DNA of 64,000 nucleotides from Serinicoccus sediminis (GTDB lineage Bacteria; Actinomycetota; Actinomycetes; Actinomycetales; Dermatophilaceae). A model generated the notes under the pieces. It was not told where the DNA came from and did no database searches. It saw only the letters and a program-made list of their open reading frames with translations. A program made the translations under genes and the position numbers. Numbering within the stretch: position 1 is the first letter of the stretch; each line of letters starts with the position of its first letter. Positions 24,320 to 33,728 of the stretch are shown in pieces. Where the stretch lies: the NCBI RefSeq assembly GCF_004153545.1, contig NZ_SDVA01000007.1, forward strand, positions 124,001-188,000, in the 5' to 3' direction.

Positions 24320-25358
24320 CGGTGAACCCCACCCCGAGGGAGGTGCCGATGCTGATCACCGCGACGGCCGGGCCGGCGGCGAGCGGTCCTCGTCGCCCGG
24401 TGGCGGTGGTCGATGTCCGCGCGTCGGCTGCGGCCGGGGTGGCGTGGGCCTCGACGGAGAGCGCGGCGGCGGCGCCGTCGTTGACGAGCAGCTCGACCCT
24501 GACCGGCCGCGCCAGCCGCTCGGACAGCTCCCTCGACAGGGTGTCGCGAGGGTCCACGCCGGGATCGGCGAGCGTCCCGTAGGTCTGGTCGTCGTCGAGC
24601 CGGCCGCCGACGACGTAGTTGGCGATGGCCACCCTGACCCGGAGCGGACCGAGGCCCGCGCGGGCGGGCAGCACCGTCCGGCACGCGGCCGCCACCAGGT
24701 CCAGGAGGGCCTCCGGCGACGGCCAGGTGCCCGTGTCGAAGGGCGTCCAGGGCACCGGCACCGTCGCCGTGGGCCCGAGCGTCCCGTGGTGGACGGAGGC
24801 CGCCTTCACGCTGGAGTGGCCCAGGTCGAGGACGAGGACGGCACCGCGGTCGTCGCGGTCGCCGTCGTCGCCGGCACCGGCCGCGAGCCCGATCAGACAG
24901 GCACGGGCTGGGTCGGGGGACACCTCGGCCCGGTGCGCACGCACCGCCGGGTCGTGGGCGGCCCGGCTCCCCAGCTCACCGGCCACGACACCACCGCACA
25001 CCAGGACGCGCGGCGCCGAGGACCACCTGGCCCAGTCGGCGTCGCCCCACTCGGGGCGGGCCTCACGGTCCGGATCGGTGGGCTCGCGCAGGGTCCGCAG
25101 CAGGTGCGACAGGGCGTCGGTCCACGCCGTGGCCACGTCCTGCGCCCACGGCGCCCCTCCGGCGAGCGCGCGGTCGAGGAGCTGGAGCGGGGGACTCTCC
25201 GTGATGACACCGGCCCCGGCCGCCGCGGAGGCCACGGTGGCCGACAGCCCGGTGGCACCCAGGACCCGACCGGCGGGCCGTCCGTGCCACGCGGCGCCAG
25301 GGCGCAGCAGGACGGTGCGGTTCAGCCCGGTGCGCCGGGTGATGTCGGGTGGGGCCAC
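24312..25358 (-). CDS. Actin-fold (ASKHA) sugar-kinase-like protein, unknown
   Basis: A 348-residue protein with two phosphate-binding-type strands: VLVLDLGHSSVKAASVHHG in the middle and AVISIGTSLGVGFTDA at the very C-terminus. ANYVVGGRLDDDQTYGTL and LLVNDGAAAALSV lie between them. These resemble the nucleotide-binding elements of ROK/hexokinase-like kinases, but the order is unusual because an N-terminal half of about 170 residues precedes the first phosphate loop. The GTG start at 25358 is the most likely. It overlaps nei by 8 nt and follows the ABC-F gene by 46 bp, so it is probably co-transcribed with them. No substrate can be named. Confidence 0.6.
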   Translation of the reverse strand: MAPPDITRRTGLNRTVLLRPGAAWHGRPAGRVLGATGLSATVASAAAGAGVITESPPLQLLDRALAGGAPWAQDVATAWTDALSHLLRTLREPTDPDREARPEWGDADWARWSSAPRVLVCGGVVAGELGSRAAHDPAVRAHRAEVSPDPARACLIGLAAGAGDDGDRDDRGAVLVLDLGHSSVKAASVHHGTLGPTATVPVPWTPFDTGTWPSPEALLDLVAAACRTVLPARAGLGPLRVRVAIANYVVGGRLDDDQTYGTLADPGVDPRDTLSRELSERLARPVRVELLVNDGAAAALSVEAHATPAAADARTSTTATGRRGPLAAGPAVAVISIGTSLGVGFTDA

Positions 25359-25404
25359 GGCTTCAGTGTCCCCTCGGGCGCCGTGGGCCGCGAACCGGAC
25401 CCGC

Positions 25405-27102
25405 TCAGGCGGACAGGTCGAGGCGGTCCCCGGCCCAGTCCTCCCGCAGCCACCGGTCGTGGCTCGCGACGACCACCGCCCCGGGGTAGCCGGGCAGCGC
25501 CAGCTCGAGCTCGGAGACCAGCAGGAGGGACAGGTGGTTGGTCGGCTCGTCGAGCAGGAGCAGGTCCGGAGGGTCGGCCAGCACGACGGCCAGGTCGAGG
25601 CGCCGCCGCTGACCCACCGACAGCTCCACGACGGGGCGGTCGAGGTCACGATCGGCGAGCAGCCCGGAGCCGGCCAGCGGTCGCTGCTCGGCGCGCTGGT
25701 GCCCGACGTGACGCGCATACACCTCGCGGGCGGTGCCCTCCGCGCCGCCCCGGCGGGGCTCCTGCGTCAGCAGCCCGACCCGCAGGCCGGCCGCCCGGGT
25801 GAGCGCGCCGGCGGTCGGCGCCAGCGACCCGGCCAGCAGGGCGAGCAGGGTGGACTTGCCCGAGCCGTTGGAGCCGGTGACGAGGAGCCGGGCGCGGGCG
25901 GGGACGACCAGGTCCAGGGGCGCGAGACGCGACTCGACGCCGGCTTCGTCAGCGATGACCAACGGGTCGGCGTCACCGGGGCGCAGCCGGTCGGGCCCGG
26001 GCGTGCCCAGGCCGCGGAACCGCAGGAGCGCGGGCGGCCGGCGCACCTGCTCGCGCTCGAGACGCTCGAGCGCGACGCTCGCGTCGTTGACCCGGCGGGC
26101 CACGACCTTGGCGTTGCGGTCGGCGTAGAACTTCCGGCTCGCCCGCGCCTCGGTGCGCGGGCCACGGTCGGCGTGGCCGACCGTGTGGTCGTCGGCGACC
26201 CGGCGTCGCAGCCGGGCCAGCTCGGCCTGCTCGTCGCGGTGCTGACGCACCCACCGCCGCCGGTCCTCGCGACGCTGCTGCAGGTATGCCGTGTAGCTGC
26301 CGGTGTACCGCCGCAGGCCGTAGCCCGACCCGGGCGAGTCGTCGTCGTCGGCGACCCGGGCGTGCGGCAACGGAGTCGGGTCCAGGTCCAGCACGGTGGT
26401 GGCCACCTCGTCGAGGAAGGCCCGGTCGTGACTGGCCAGCAGCACCGGGCCGGCCCAGGAGCGCAGCAGCTCGACGAGCAGCTGCGTGCCGGTGTCGTCC
26501 AGGTGGTTGGTGGGCTCGTCGAGCAGCAGGGTGTCCGGGGAGCGCAGCAGCGTCAACGCCAGGGACAGCCGCGACAGCTGCCCGCCGGAGAGCCCGTCCG
26601 CTCGTCGGTCGCGGGTCAGGGCGGCGAGCCCGAGGCCGTGGAGCACCCGGTCGGTGCGGTGCTCGAGGTCCCAGGCGTGGTGGCGGCGGGCTGCCTCGAC
26701 CGCCGCGTCGAGGGCGGCTCCGGCGCCCGGCTCGCCCCGGGCGAGCGCCTCACCCGCGTGCTCGACCCGGGAGACCAGCCGGTGTACCGGTGCCGTGGCC
26801 CCGGCCAGGACCTGGTCGACGGTGAGGCTGACATCGAAGGGGGGCTCCTGGTGGTGCAGGGCCACGGTGCCGGGGGCGTCCACCGCGCCGGTGTCGGGCG
26901 GCGTCAGGCCACCGACGACCCTCAGCAGGGTGGACTTGCCCGAGCCGTTCTCGCCGATGAGGCAGGCCCGGTCACCCGCGGGCACGACGAGGGACACGTC
27001 GGTCAGCACGCGGCGGGTGCCGTAGGTCTTGGACACGCCGTCGACGCGCAGGTGCCGGGGGCCGGCGACGTGGGCGGACGGCAGGACGGAGGGGAAGGGC
27101 AC
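25405..27102 (-). CDS. ABC-F family ATPase, antibiotic-resistance (ribosomal protection) type
   Basis: A cytosolic protein of 565 residues with two ABC ATPase domains and no membrane segments, so it acts on the ribosome rather than as a transporter. Domain 1 has Walker A GENGSGKST and signature LSGGQLSRLSLAL; domain 2 has GSNGSGKST and LSVGQRRRLDLA. Both Walker B motifs are DEPTNHL. The interdomain linker is Arg-rich and long (YGLRRYTGSYTAYLQQR onward), as in drug-protection ABC-F proteins of Streptomyces. A short upstream ORF and a pairing segment that can hide the ribosome site (27102-27178) suggest induction by ribosome stalling. The drug class is not predictable by eye. Confidence 0.85.
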   Translation of the reverse strand: MPFPSVLPSAHVAGPRHLRVDGVSKTYGTRRVLTDVSLVVPAGDRACLIGENGSGKSTLLRVVGGLTPPDTGAVDAPGTVALHHQEPPFDVSLTVDQVLAGATAPVHRLVSRVEHAGEALARGEPGAGAALDAAVEAARRHHAWDLEHRTDRVLHGLGLAALTRDRRADGLSGGQLSRLSLALTLLRSPDTLLLDEPTNHLDDTGTQLLVELLRSWAGPVLLASHDRAFLDEVATTVLDLDPTPLPHARVADDDDSPGSGYGLRRYTGSYTAYLQQRREDRRRWVRQHRDEQAELARLRRRVADDHTVGHADRGPRTEARASRKFYADRNAKVVARRVNDASVALERLEREQVRRPPALLRFRGLGTPGPDRLRPGDADPLVIADEAGVESRLAPLDLVVPARARLLVTGSNGSGKSTLLALLAGSLAPTAGALTRAAGLRVGLLTQEPRRGGAEGTAREVYARHVGHQRAEQRPLAGSGLLADRDLDRPVVELSVGQRRRLDLAVVLADPPDLLLLDEPTNHLSLLLVSELELALPGYPGAVVVASHDRWLREDWAGDRLDLSA

Positions 27103-27178
27103 AGGTCTCCTGGGGCAGCAGGGCAGGCGGGCGCACTGCGCGGGGCAGCCTCAGGAGATCCACATGGCCCCGACCCTA
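27103..27178 (-). promoter_or_regulatory. Leader region of the ABC-F gene with leaderless uORF and putative attenuator
   Basis: A -10 box TAGGGT (27178-27173) is followed after 7 nt by ATG TGG ATC TCC TGA (27165-27151), a 4-codon peptide MWIS. The GATCTCCTGAGG at its end can pair in 10 of 12 positions with CCCCAGGAGACC, which contains the Shine-Dalgarno AGGAG just before the ABC-F GTG at 27102. Ribosomes held on the uORF would free that site. The -10 box shares its TAG with the stop codon of the upstream phosphotransferase gene. Elements are visible; the mechanism is inference. Confidence 0.6.
27151..27165 (-). CDS. Leader peptide MWIS
   Basis: A four-residue ORF, 48 nt upstream of the ABC-F start and placed 7 nt after a -10 box, so it would be read by leaderless initiation. 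Its last codons and stop form one side of the predicted stem that covers the ABC-F ribosome site. Too short to be supported by conservation from this window alone. Confidence 0.5.
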   Translation of the reverse strand: MWIS

Positions 27179-28120
27179 GGCGCTGCTGCCTCCCCGGCGC
27201 GACCGGTTTGTCGAGGTGCGCAGGCCCTCGAGCTGCGTGCGCAGCCCACCCAGGGCGGTACGGGTGTCCGCGGTGTCGTCGTGCGGCCCCCGCAGCCAGT
27301 CGGCGTAGGAGCGCACCTCGCCCAGCTGCCACTCCAGCCGGAACAGCTCCAGCAGCGCCGGGTCGTGCTCGACATGGGGGGCGTACCCGGCGAGCACGTC
27401 GCGTTCGCGTGGCGCGAGCCGCAGGGTCTCCCAGTCCAGCAGCAGCAGGCGGCCGTCCTCGGCGCGCCACAGGTTGTGCAGACCGGGCTCGCCGTGGGTG
27501 GGCACGTGGGTCGCGGGGTCGAGGCGCTCGAGGAGTCGGAGGTATGCCGCGAGGCCGCGTTCGACGTCGGCCGCCCCGGTCACGACGGCCTCCCGTGCCG
27601 CCTCCCCGAGCGGACCCGCGGTCCACGCGTGGCGGGTCCAGTCCTCCAGATGGTCCACGACCTCCGGGGGGACCGATGGTTCCCAGGCGAGGATCCCCTC
27701 CGGTGGCGGGCTGGTGTGCAGGTCGTCCAGGGCCTGCACCGCCTCGGGGCCGAGCGATCCCGGTCGGTGACCGGGCACCCACGAGGTCACGCTGAGCCAG
27801 CCGTCACCGAGTGCGCCGGTGAAGTCCCCGTGCACGGTGGGCACCGACGGGTGGACGAACGGGAGCAAGTCGCTCAGGGTGGCCGCGGCGGCGTAGGTCG
27901 CCTCCAGCGTCGTCGCCGAGTGCCACCACGGGGGGTCGAGGCTGACGAAGTAGCCTGGTGCGGCCCGCTCCTCGCGGCCCGGCTCGCCGACGTCGGCGCG
28001 CCAGTGCCAGGCGCCGAACCCCACGGCCAGGTGCTCCACCCCGATCACGCGGCCGTCCCACAGCGAGCGGACCTCGGTCAGGACCTGGTCTGCGGTGACG
28101 CTGCGGGGTGGCTCGTGCAC
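27176..28120 (-). CDS. Aminoglycoside phosphotransferase-fold protein
   Basis: A 314-residue kinase-fold protein starting at GTG, 7 nt after a -10 box TAGCCT (leaderless). The catalytic loop is THGEPGLHNLWRAEDGRLLLLDWETLRLAPRERD: the H-G-E-P-x-x-x-N brace and the DWE metal motif match the APH/choline kinase family. The N-terminal part with VGFGAWHWRADVG is a weak phosphate-loop region. It may phosphorylate a drug, a sugar or a metabolite; many family members are not resistance enzymes. It follows lhr by 26 bp and precedes the ABC-F gene, which may hint at a resistance role (inference). Confidence 0.8.
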   Translation of the reverse strand: MHEPPRSVTADQVLTEVRSLWDGRVIGVEHLAVGFGAWHWRADVGEPGREERAAPGYFVSLDPPWWHSATTLEATYAAAATLSDLLPFVHPSVPTVHGDFTGALGDGWLSVTSWVPGHRPGSLGPEAVQALDDLHTSPPPEGILAWEPSVPPEVVDHLEDWTRHAWTAGPLGEAAREAVVTGAADVERGLAAYLRLLERLDPATHVPTHGEPGLHNLWRAEDGRLLLLDWETLRLAPRERDVLAGYAPHVEHDPALLELFRLEWQLGEVRSYADWLRGPHDDTADTRTALGGLRTQLEGLRTSTNRSRRGGSSA

Positions 28121-28146
28121 CGGCCCCAGGCTAGGGCACGGGGGTA

Positions 28147-31100
28147 TCAGCGCCGGAGCCGTAAGCCCTGCGGCGCGGTGTGGAACCCGGCGTCGGCCAG
28201 GGCGGCGGCCAGCGGGTGGGTGGACGCGAGGGCACCCCCACCGTCGATCTTGGCGATGGTGATGCCGCTGAGCGACCCCCGCCGGACCGCCGTCACCAGC
28301 GCGCGGGCCGCGGCGGCCCAGACGGCGTCGGTGGCGGCCTCGGGGGGCGGCTCCATGGTGAGGGCGCTGCGCCCACCGCGCTCGAGGTAGAGCGCCAGCG
28401 CGCCGTCCACCAGGACGACCATCGACCCCGCCTTCCGCGCCGGGCGGTGGGACCCCTCGTCGTCGCCGCGCTCCGGCCAGGGCACGCTCGCCCCGAACGG
28501 GCTCGCCGGGTCGGTCGCCGCGAGCAGGACGACCTCCGGGCCCTGGTCGGCGCCGTCGGCCGACGACACCGGCCGGTGCTCGTGGCTCAGGGCCCGCAGG
28601 CGGTCGATCGCCCCGCTGCTGCCGAACTGCGCCGCGCCGAGCCCCTCCACGACATACCCCCGGCGCACCCGCCCGGCCTCCTCGGCGCCGGACAGCACCC
28701 GGTAGACCCCGGCGAAGCCACCCGGGATGCCCTCGGCCACGACCGACCCGCGGGTGAGGACGCCGTAGCGGTCGAGGAGCTGCTCTGCGCCGGCGAGCGC
28801 GCGCACCGTGGGGTCGGTCTCGATCGGCGGCAGCAGCGACCACCGGCCCACGGTCGCGGGCGGGCCCGACCGCACCGGTCGGGAGGGCCGCGACCCGGCC
28901 GTGCGTGATGCGGCCAGGCCGACGGAGGTCCGCGACCAGCGGCCGGTGCGCGACGGGGCGCGCCGTGCCTTGTGGGTGGTGCGTCCACCGGCGAGCAGGG
29001 CCCGGACGGGGGCATAGGTGTCGGCGCTCACCCGCCCCGCCCACACCAGCTCCCACAGGGTGCCGGCCAGCTGCTGGTCGTCCAGCGAGCCGACGGCGTC
29101 GCTGAGGGCACGGAAGAAGTAGGCGCCGCCGGCCACCCGCTCCAGCACCTCGAGCACCCCGCGCGCGGTCTCGCCCAGCTCGTCGGTCGACGCGTCCTGG
29201 GCTGCCCCGGCCGACGGGTCCAGGGGCGGCGTCATCGTGAGGTGGGCGGTGTCGGCGAGGTGCAGCGACACCCATCCGTCGTCCCCGGGGAGCGAACCGT
29301 GCCCCTGCCACAGCACCTCACCCGCGCTCATGAGCTCGTCGAGCATCGCGGGGGAGTAGTCCACCACCCGCGCGGGCAGGACGAGCGACTCCAGCGCCGA
29401 GGCCGGGATGCGGGCACCGGCCAGCTGCTCGACGGCCCGCACCGTGCCGTCCAGGCCACGCAGCTCCCCGACCGACTGCCACCGCGGCAGGAACCGCGCG
29501 TAGGTCGCCTGGGTGACCGGCTCGACCTCCTGGCGCAGTGCGGCCAGCGAGCGGCGGCGCAGCAACCGCAGCACCTCGGCGTCGCAGACGTCCTCGTCGC
29601 CCGTGCCCGACGGGGCCAGCGCCCCGAGGACCATGCGCCCGGACGACACCTGTCGCCGCACGGCGTCCCGGACGACCGCGGTGCCGAGGCCCAGGCGGGT
29701 CGCCAGGGACTCGACGGTGAACGGGGTGTGCGTGCGCGCGTGCCGGACCACGAGATCGGCGAGCGGGTCCTCCACGCCCTCCAGGAACGTCGCGGGCACA
29801 CCGACCGGCATCGCCACACCCAGCGCGTCGCGCAGCCGGGCGGCGTCCTGCGCGTCCGCGACCCGCTGCTCACCGGCCACCCGCACCTCGATGACCCGGC
29901 GGGCCTCCAGCAGCGAGGTCAGCCACCCCTCGACCTGGTCCTGGCCCTCCTCGGTGGTGCGCTCGGTCACCTCCTGCCGGGTGAGCGGTCCGAGCACCCG
30001 GAGCAGGTCGACGACCTCCTCGGGGTCGCGGGCCCGGCGGTCGGGGGCCAGCCGTTGCAGCTCGGCCTCGGTGCGGGCCACCACCTCCGGGTCGAGCAGG
30101 TCGCGCAGCGCCGCGCCCTCGCCCCGGCCGAGCAGCTCGGCCAGCAGCCCGGCGTCGAGCGAGAGGGCGGCCGCGCGCCGCTCCGCCAGGGGGGAGTCGC
30201 CCTCGTAGAGGAACTGGGCGATGTAGCCCATGAGCAGCGAGGACGCGAAGGGCGAGGGACGCTGGCTCGCCACCGAGACCAGCCGGACCTCGCGCGCAGC
30301 CAGCCGCCGCATCAGCTCGCGCAGGGCGTCCACGTCGTAGACGTCCTGGACGCACTCGCGGACGGCCTCCAGCACGATGGGGAAGGTGGGGTAGCGCGCG
30401 GCCACCTCGAGCAGCTGGGCCGAGCGCTGCCGCTGCTGCCACAGGGGCTGCCGCTTGCCGGGGTTGCGCCGGGGCAGGAGCAGCGCCCGGGCGGCGCACT
30501 CGCGGAAGCGGGCGGCGAACAGCGCCGACCCCCCGATCTCCTGGGTGACCAGGTCGGCCACCTCGTCGGGGTCGAGGGTGAGGAGCTCGGCGATCTCGGC
30601 GTCCAGGCGGGCCGCCTCCGAGCCACCTCCTCGGGTGCCGCCGTCACCGCGACTGCGGCCACCGCCCGGGGAGCCCGCCGTGCCGTCGTCCACCGTGCCG
30701 TCACCGCCCGGGTCGTCCCAGCCCCCGAGGTCGGGCAGGCGCAGCACGATGCCGTCGTCGGCGGCCAGGGCCTGCACGTCGGTGCCGAAGCGCTCGCGCA
30801 TCCGCGCGGCCAGGCACAACGCCCAGGGGGCGTGCACCGGGCTGCCCCACGGGGAGTGCACGACGACGCGCCAGTCGCCGATCTCGTCGCGGAACCGCTC
30901 GACCACGATGGTGCGGTCGTCGGGCAGGTGGCCCACCGCCTCCCGCTGGTCACCGAGGTAGGTGACGAGGTTGTCGGCGGCGAACCCGTCGAGACCCTGC
31001 TCGGCCAGCTCGCCCAGCGCGGCCTCCCGCGGCTGGCCCGCGACGCGGCGCACGAACTCGCCGACCGCCGCACCCAGCTCGGCCGGACGCCCCAGCGACT

Positions 31101-33276
31101 CGCCCTTCCAGAAGGGCAGGCGCCCGATCTGCCCCGGGGCGGGCGTGACCAGCACCTGGTCGTGGGTGATGTCCTCGATCCGCCAGCTCGTCGTGCCCAG
31201 GGTGAACACGTCCCCGACCCGGGACTCGTAGACCATCTCCTCGTCCAGCTCGCCGACGCGGCGGCCCGGACCCTCGCCGGTGGCGAGCATGACGGCATAC
31301 ATGCCGCGGTCCGGGATGGTGCCGCCGGAGGTGACCGCGAGCAGCTGCGCCCCGCGGCGGGCGCTGAGGGTGTCGGTCACCCGGTCCCAGACGATGCGCG
31401 GGCGGAGGTCGGAGAAGTCCTCCCCGGGGTAGCGCCCGGCGAGCATGTCGAGGACGGCGTCGAACAGGGAGCGGGGGAGCGCGGCGTAGGACGCGCTGCG
31501 GCGCACCAGCTCGAAGAGGTCGGTGACGGACCAGTCCTCCATCGACAGCATGGCGACGACCTGCTGGGCCAGCACGTCGAGCGGGTTGGTGGGCACGGCG
31601 AGCTGCTCGATAGCGCCGCGGCGCATCCGGTCCACGACGACCGCGGTCTGCACCAGGTCGGCCCGGTGGGTGGGGAAGAAGACGCCGTGGCTCGTGGCCC
31701 CGACCTGGTGACCGGCCCGCCCCACCCGCTGCAACCCCGAGGCCACGCTGGGCGGGCTGGCGACCTGGACGACGAGGTCGACCGCGCCCATGTCGATGCC
31801 CAGCTCCAGGCTGCTCGTGGCGACCACCGCGGGCAGCTGGCCGGTCTTGAGGGCGTCCTCGATCTGCGCGCGCTGCTCCTTGCTGACCGAGCCGTGGTGG
31901 GCGCGGGCGAGGACCGGCGGAGCGCCTCCGCTCGCTCCGGACTGGGCCATGACCTGCGCCGGCGTCCGGGAGGTATGCCGTCCGCCCCCGCCGGACCCGT
32001 CGGCGCGACGATCCTGGTGGTCGTCGGGGTCGGCGTCCTCGTCGGCCGCGGGGTGCCGGTCCTCCCACTCCTCGTTGAGCCGGGAGGTGAAGCGCTCGGC
32101 CACGCGGCGGGAGTTGGTGAAGACCAGCGTCGAGGTCTGGCCCGAGACCAGGTCGGCGACCCGTCGCTCGATGTGCGGCCAGATCGAGGCGCGCTCCTCG
32201 GGGTCACCGGCCGGCTCCCATTCGTCCTCGCCGAGCTCGCCCCCGCCACCGTCGAGGTCGGGCAGGACCGGGCCGGCGCCCACCGGCGCCGCCTCGTCGT
32301 CCAGGTCGGGTAGCACGGGGCCCCCGCCCACCTCGGCACCGTCGTCGTCCTGCTCCCAGTCCGTGCTGCCCGGTGGGGCGGCGTCGCTGCGTCGGGCCGG
32401 GGCGTCGCCCGGTGCTCCGGGGCGGTCGGCGGCCCCGGGGTCGGCCATGTCCGGGATGGGCACGACCACCTCGAGGTCCCAGGTCTTGGTGGACGGCGGC
32501 TGCACGGTGCTCACCGGGCGCCCGCCGCCCAGGTAGCGTGCCACCTCCTCGACCGGGCGCACGGTCGCCGACAGGCCGATCCGCTGGGCGGGCCGCTCCA
32601 GCAGGTGGTCGAGGCGGTCCAGGGTGAGGGCCAGGTGGGTGCCCCGCTTCGTCCCGGCCACGGCGTGGACCTCGTCGACGATGACCGACTCGACCCCGGT
32701 GAGGGCGCTGCGCGCCTGCGAGGTCAGCAGCAGGAACAGCGACTCCGGGGTGGTGATGAGGATCTCGGCGCCGTCCTTGGCGAACGCCCGGCGCTCGGCC
32801 GCCGGGGTGTCGCCGGAGCGCACCGCGACGGACACCTCGGGGGCGTCCGCGCCGAGCCGGCGGGCGGCGTGGCCGATGCCCACGAGGGGGGAGCGCAGGT
32901 TGCGCTCGACGTCGACGGCGAGCGCCTTGAGCGGCGAGACGTAGAGCACCCGGCACCGCCCCCGCGGCTCGTCCGCCGGCTCGGGCGGGGGTGCGCCCCG
33001 CCGGCGCGGGGGGCGCGGGGCGCGGGGCGGACGCGGCTCGCCGACGATCCGGTCGATCGCCCAGAGGAAGGCCGACAGGGTCTTGCCCGACCCGGTGGGC
33101 GCCACGACCAGGGTGTGCTCGCCCCGGCTGATGGCGTCCCAGGCCCCCAGCTGCGCCTCGGTGGGCCCGGCGAAGGACGCCTCGAACCACGCCCGGGTGG
33201 GCGCGGAGAACCGGCCCATCACCGTCGCCGGGTCGGGCACCTGCACGCTGCTCTCCCGCTGCTGGCTGCCGGTCAC
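28147..33276 (-). CDS. lhr: Lhr-type DEAD/DEAH-box ATP-dependent helicase
   Basis: A large superfamily 2 helicase for DNA repair, 1709 residues from the GTG at 33276. Walker A is APTGSGKT (about 59-66), Walker B is VIVDEVHAVAGTKRGTHLAL, motif III is GLSATVRP, and motif VI is GLQRVGRAGHQVG. The long C-terminal region contains the winged-helix and Lhr-specific domains. A 100-residue low-complexity insertion rich in Asp, Pro and Gly (about 275-370) lies between the two RecA lobes, which is unusual. Lhr unwinds DNA and RNA-DNA hybrids 3' to 5'. In mycobacteria it neighbours nei2, also present in this block. Confidence 0.95.
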   Translation of the reverse strand: MTGSQQRESSVQVPDPATVMGRFSAPTRAWFEASFAGPTEAQLGAWDAISRGEHTLVVAPTGSGKTLSAFLWAIDRIVGEPRPPRAPRPPRRRGAPPPEPADEPRGRCRVLYVSPLKALAVDVERNLRSPLVGIGHAARRLGADAPEVSVAVRSGDTPAAERRAFAKDGAEILITTPESLFLLLTSQARSALTGVESVIVDEVHAVAGTKRGTHLALTLDRLDHLLERPAQRIGLSATVRPVEEVARYLGGGRPVSTVQPPSTKTWDLEVVVPIPDMADPGAADRPGAPGDAPARRSDAAPPGSTDWEQDDDGAEVGGGPVLPDLDDEAAPVGAGPVLPDLDGGGGELGEDEWEPAGDPEERASIWPHIERRVADLVSGQTSTLVFTNSRRVAERFTSRLNEEWEDRHPAADEDADPDDHQDRRADGSGGGGRHTSRTPAQVMAQSGASGGAPPVLARAHHGSVSKEQRAQIEDALKTGQLPAVVATSSLELGIDMGAVDLVVQVASPPSVASGLQRVGRAGHQVGATSHGVFFPTHRADLVQTAVVVDRMRRGAIEQLAVPTNPLDVLAQQVVAMLSMEDWSVTDLFELVRRSASYAALPRSLFDAVLDMLAGRYPGEDFSDLRPRIVWDRVTDTLSARRGAQLLAVTSGGTIPDRGMYAVMLATGEGPGRRVGELDEEMVYESRVGDVFTLGTTSWRIEDITHDQVLVTPAPGQIGRLPFWKGESLGRPAELGAAVGEFVRRVAGQPREAALGELAEQGLDGFAADNLVTYLGDQREAVGHLPDDRTIVVERFRDEIGDWRVVVHSPWGSPVHAPWALCLAARMRERFGTDVQALAADDGIVLRLPDLGGWDDPGGDGTVDDGTAGSPGGGRSRGDGGTRGGGSEAARLDAEIAELLTLDPDEVADLVTQEIGGSALFAARFRECAARALLLPRRNPGKRQPLWQQRQRSAQLLEVAARYPTFPIVLEAVRECVQDVYDVDALRELMRRLAAREVRLVSVASQRPSPFASSLLMGYIAQFLYEGDSPLAERRAAALSLDAGLLAELLGRGEGAALRDLLDPEVVARTEAELQRLAPDRRARDPEEVVDLLRVLGPLTRQEVTERTTEEGQDQVEGWLTSLLEARRVIEVRVAGEQRVADAQDAARLRDALGVAMPVGVPATFLEGVEDPLADLVVRHARTHTPFTVESLATRLGLGTAVVRDAVRRQVSSGRMVLGALAPSGTGDEDVCDAEVLRLLRRRSLAALRQEVEPVTQATYARFLPRWQSVGELRGLDGTVRAVEQLAGARIPASALESLVLPARVVDYSPAMLDELMSAGEVLWQGHGSLPGDDGWVSLHLADTAHLTMTPPLDPSAGAAQDASTDELGETARGVLEVLERVAGGAYFFRALSDAVGSLDDQQLAGTLWELVWAGRVSADTYAPVRALLAGGRTTHKARRAPSRTGRWSRTSVGLAASRTAGSRPSRPVRSGPPATVGRWSLLPPIETDPTVRALAGAEQLLDRYGVLTRGSVVAEGIPGGFAGVYRVLSGAEEAGRVRRGYVVEGLGAAQFGSSGAIDRLRALSHEHRPVSSADGADQGPEVVLLAATDPASPFGASVPWPERGDDEGSHRPARKAGSMVVLVDGALALYLERGGRSALTMEPPPEAATDAVWAAAARALVTAVRRGSLSGITIAKIDGGGALASTHPLAAALADAGFHTAPQGLRLRR

Positions 33277-33322
33277 GCGGTCACTGTGCCACGCGCCACC
33301 GACAGACGCCGCGCCGGAGCGC

Positions 33323-33544
33323 TCAGTCCATCGTGCTGGTGATGGGGGTGTCGTCACCCCGCTGCGGCACCAGGCGGCGGCGCGTGGAGGTCACCAGCCG
33401 GTTGCCGTAGGCGCCGGTCACGGGCGGCATCTCCGGACGCTCCATCTCCTTGCGCACGTGGTGGTCGGTCCGGTGCTCGGGCCGCCACAGCTTGAGGGCG
33501 ACGAGCAGCTTCTGCCACCAGGCCAGGTCTTGCTGGGTGCTCAT
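33323..33544 (-). CDS. Small hypothetical protein
   Basis: A 73-residue protein starting MSTQQDLAWWQKLLVALKLWRPEHRT... with a clear ribosome site (GGAGG). It has one amphipathic or weakly hydrophobic helix (LAWWQKLLVALKLW) followed by a hydrophilic, Arg-rich tail. No family is recognised. It lies 46 bp upstream of lhr and divergent from the ABC exporter. Codon use is like the native genes, which supports it being real. Confidence 0.6.
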   Translation of the reverse strand: MSTQQDLAWWQKLLVALKLWRPEHRTDHHVRKEMERPEMPPVTGAYGNRLVTSTRRRLVPQRGDDTPITSTMD

Positions 33545-33712
33545 GAGGTTCCTCCAGGACGCCGGGACGGATGCTTGGACCCTCATCCTCTCATCCCGGG
33601 CCGAGCCGTCCCAGACCTCTCCCGGACGCGACGGCGCAGCATACCGGGGACGTCTCGGCACCCGGTCTTGACGTGCACGGAAAATTGGTGGTGGTGTGTC
33701 GCAGAGCCGTCC

Positions 33713-33718
33713 TAGGCT
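33713..33718 (+). promoter_or_regulatory. -10 box of the ABC exporter operon
   Basis: TAGGCT sits 10 nt before the ATG at 33729. The region just upstream is locally AT-richer (GGAAAATTGG). No clear -35 box at 16-18 bp is visible. Confidence 0.45.
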
Positions 33719-33728
33719 GACCCTCGCC

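Noticed and set aside
33668-33673. TTGACG as -35 box for the ABC exporter operon
   Set aside because: It is about 39 bp from the TAGGCT -10 box, too far for a sigma-70 type promoter.
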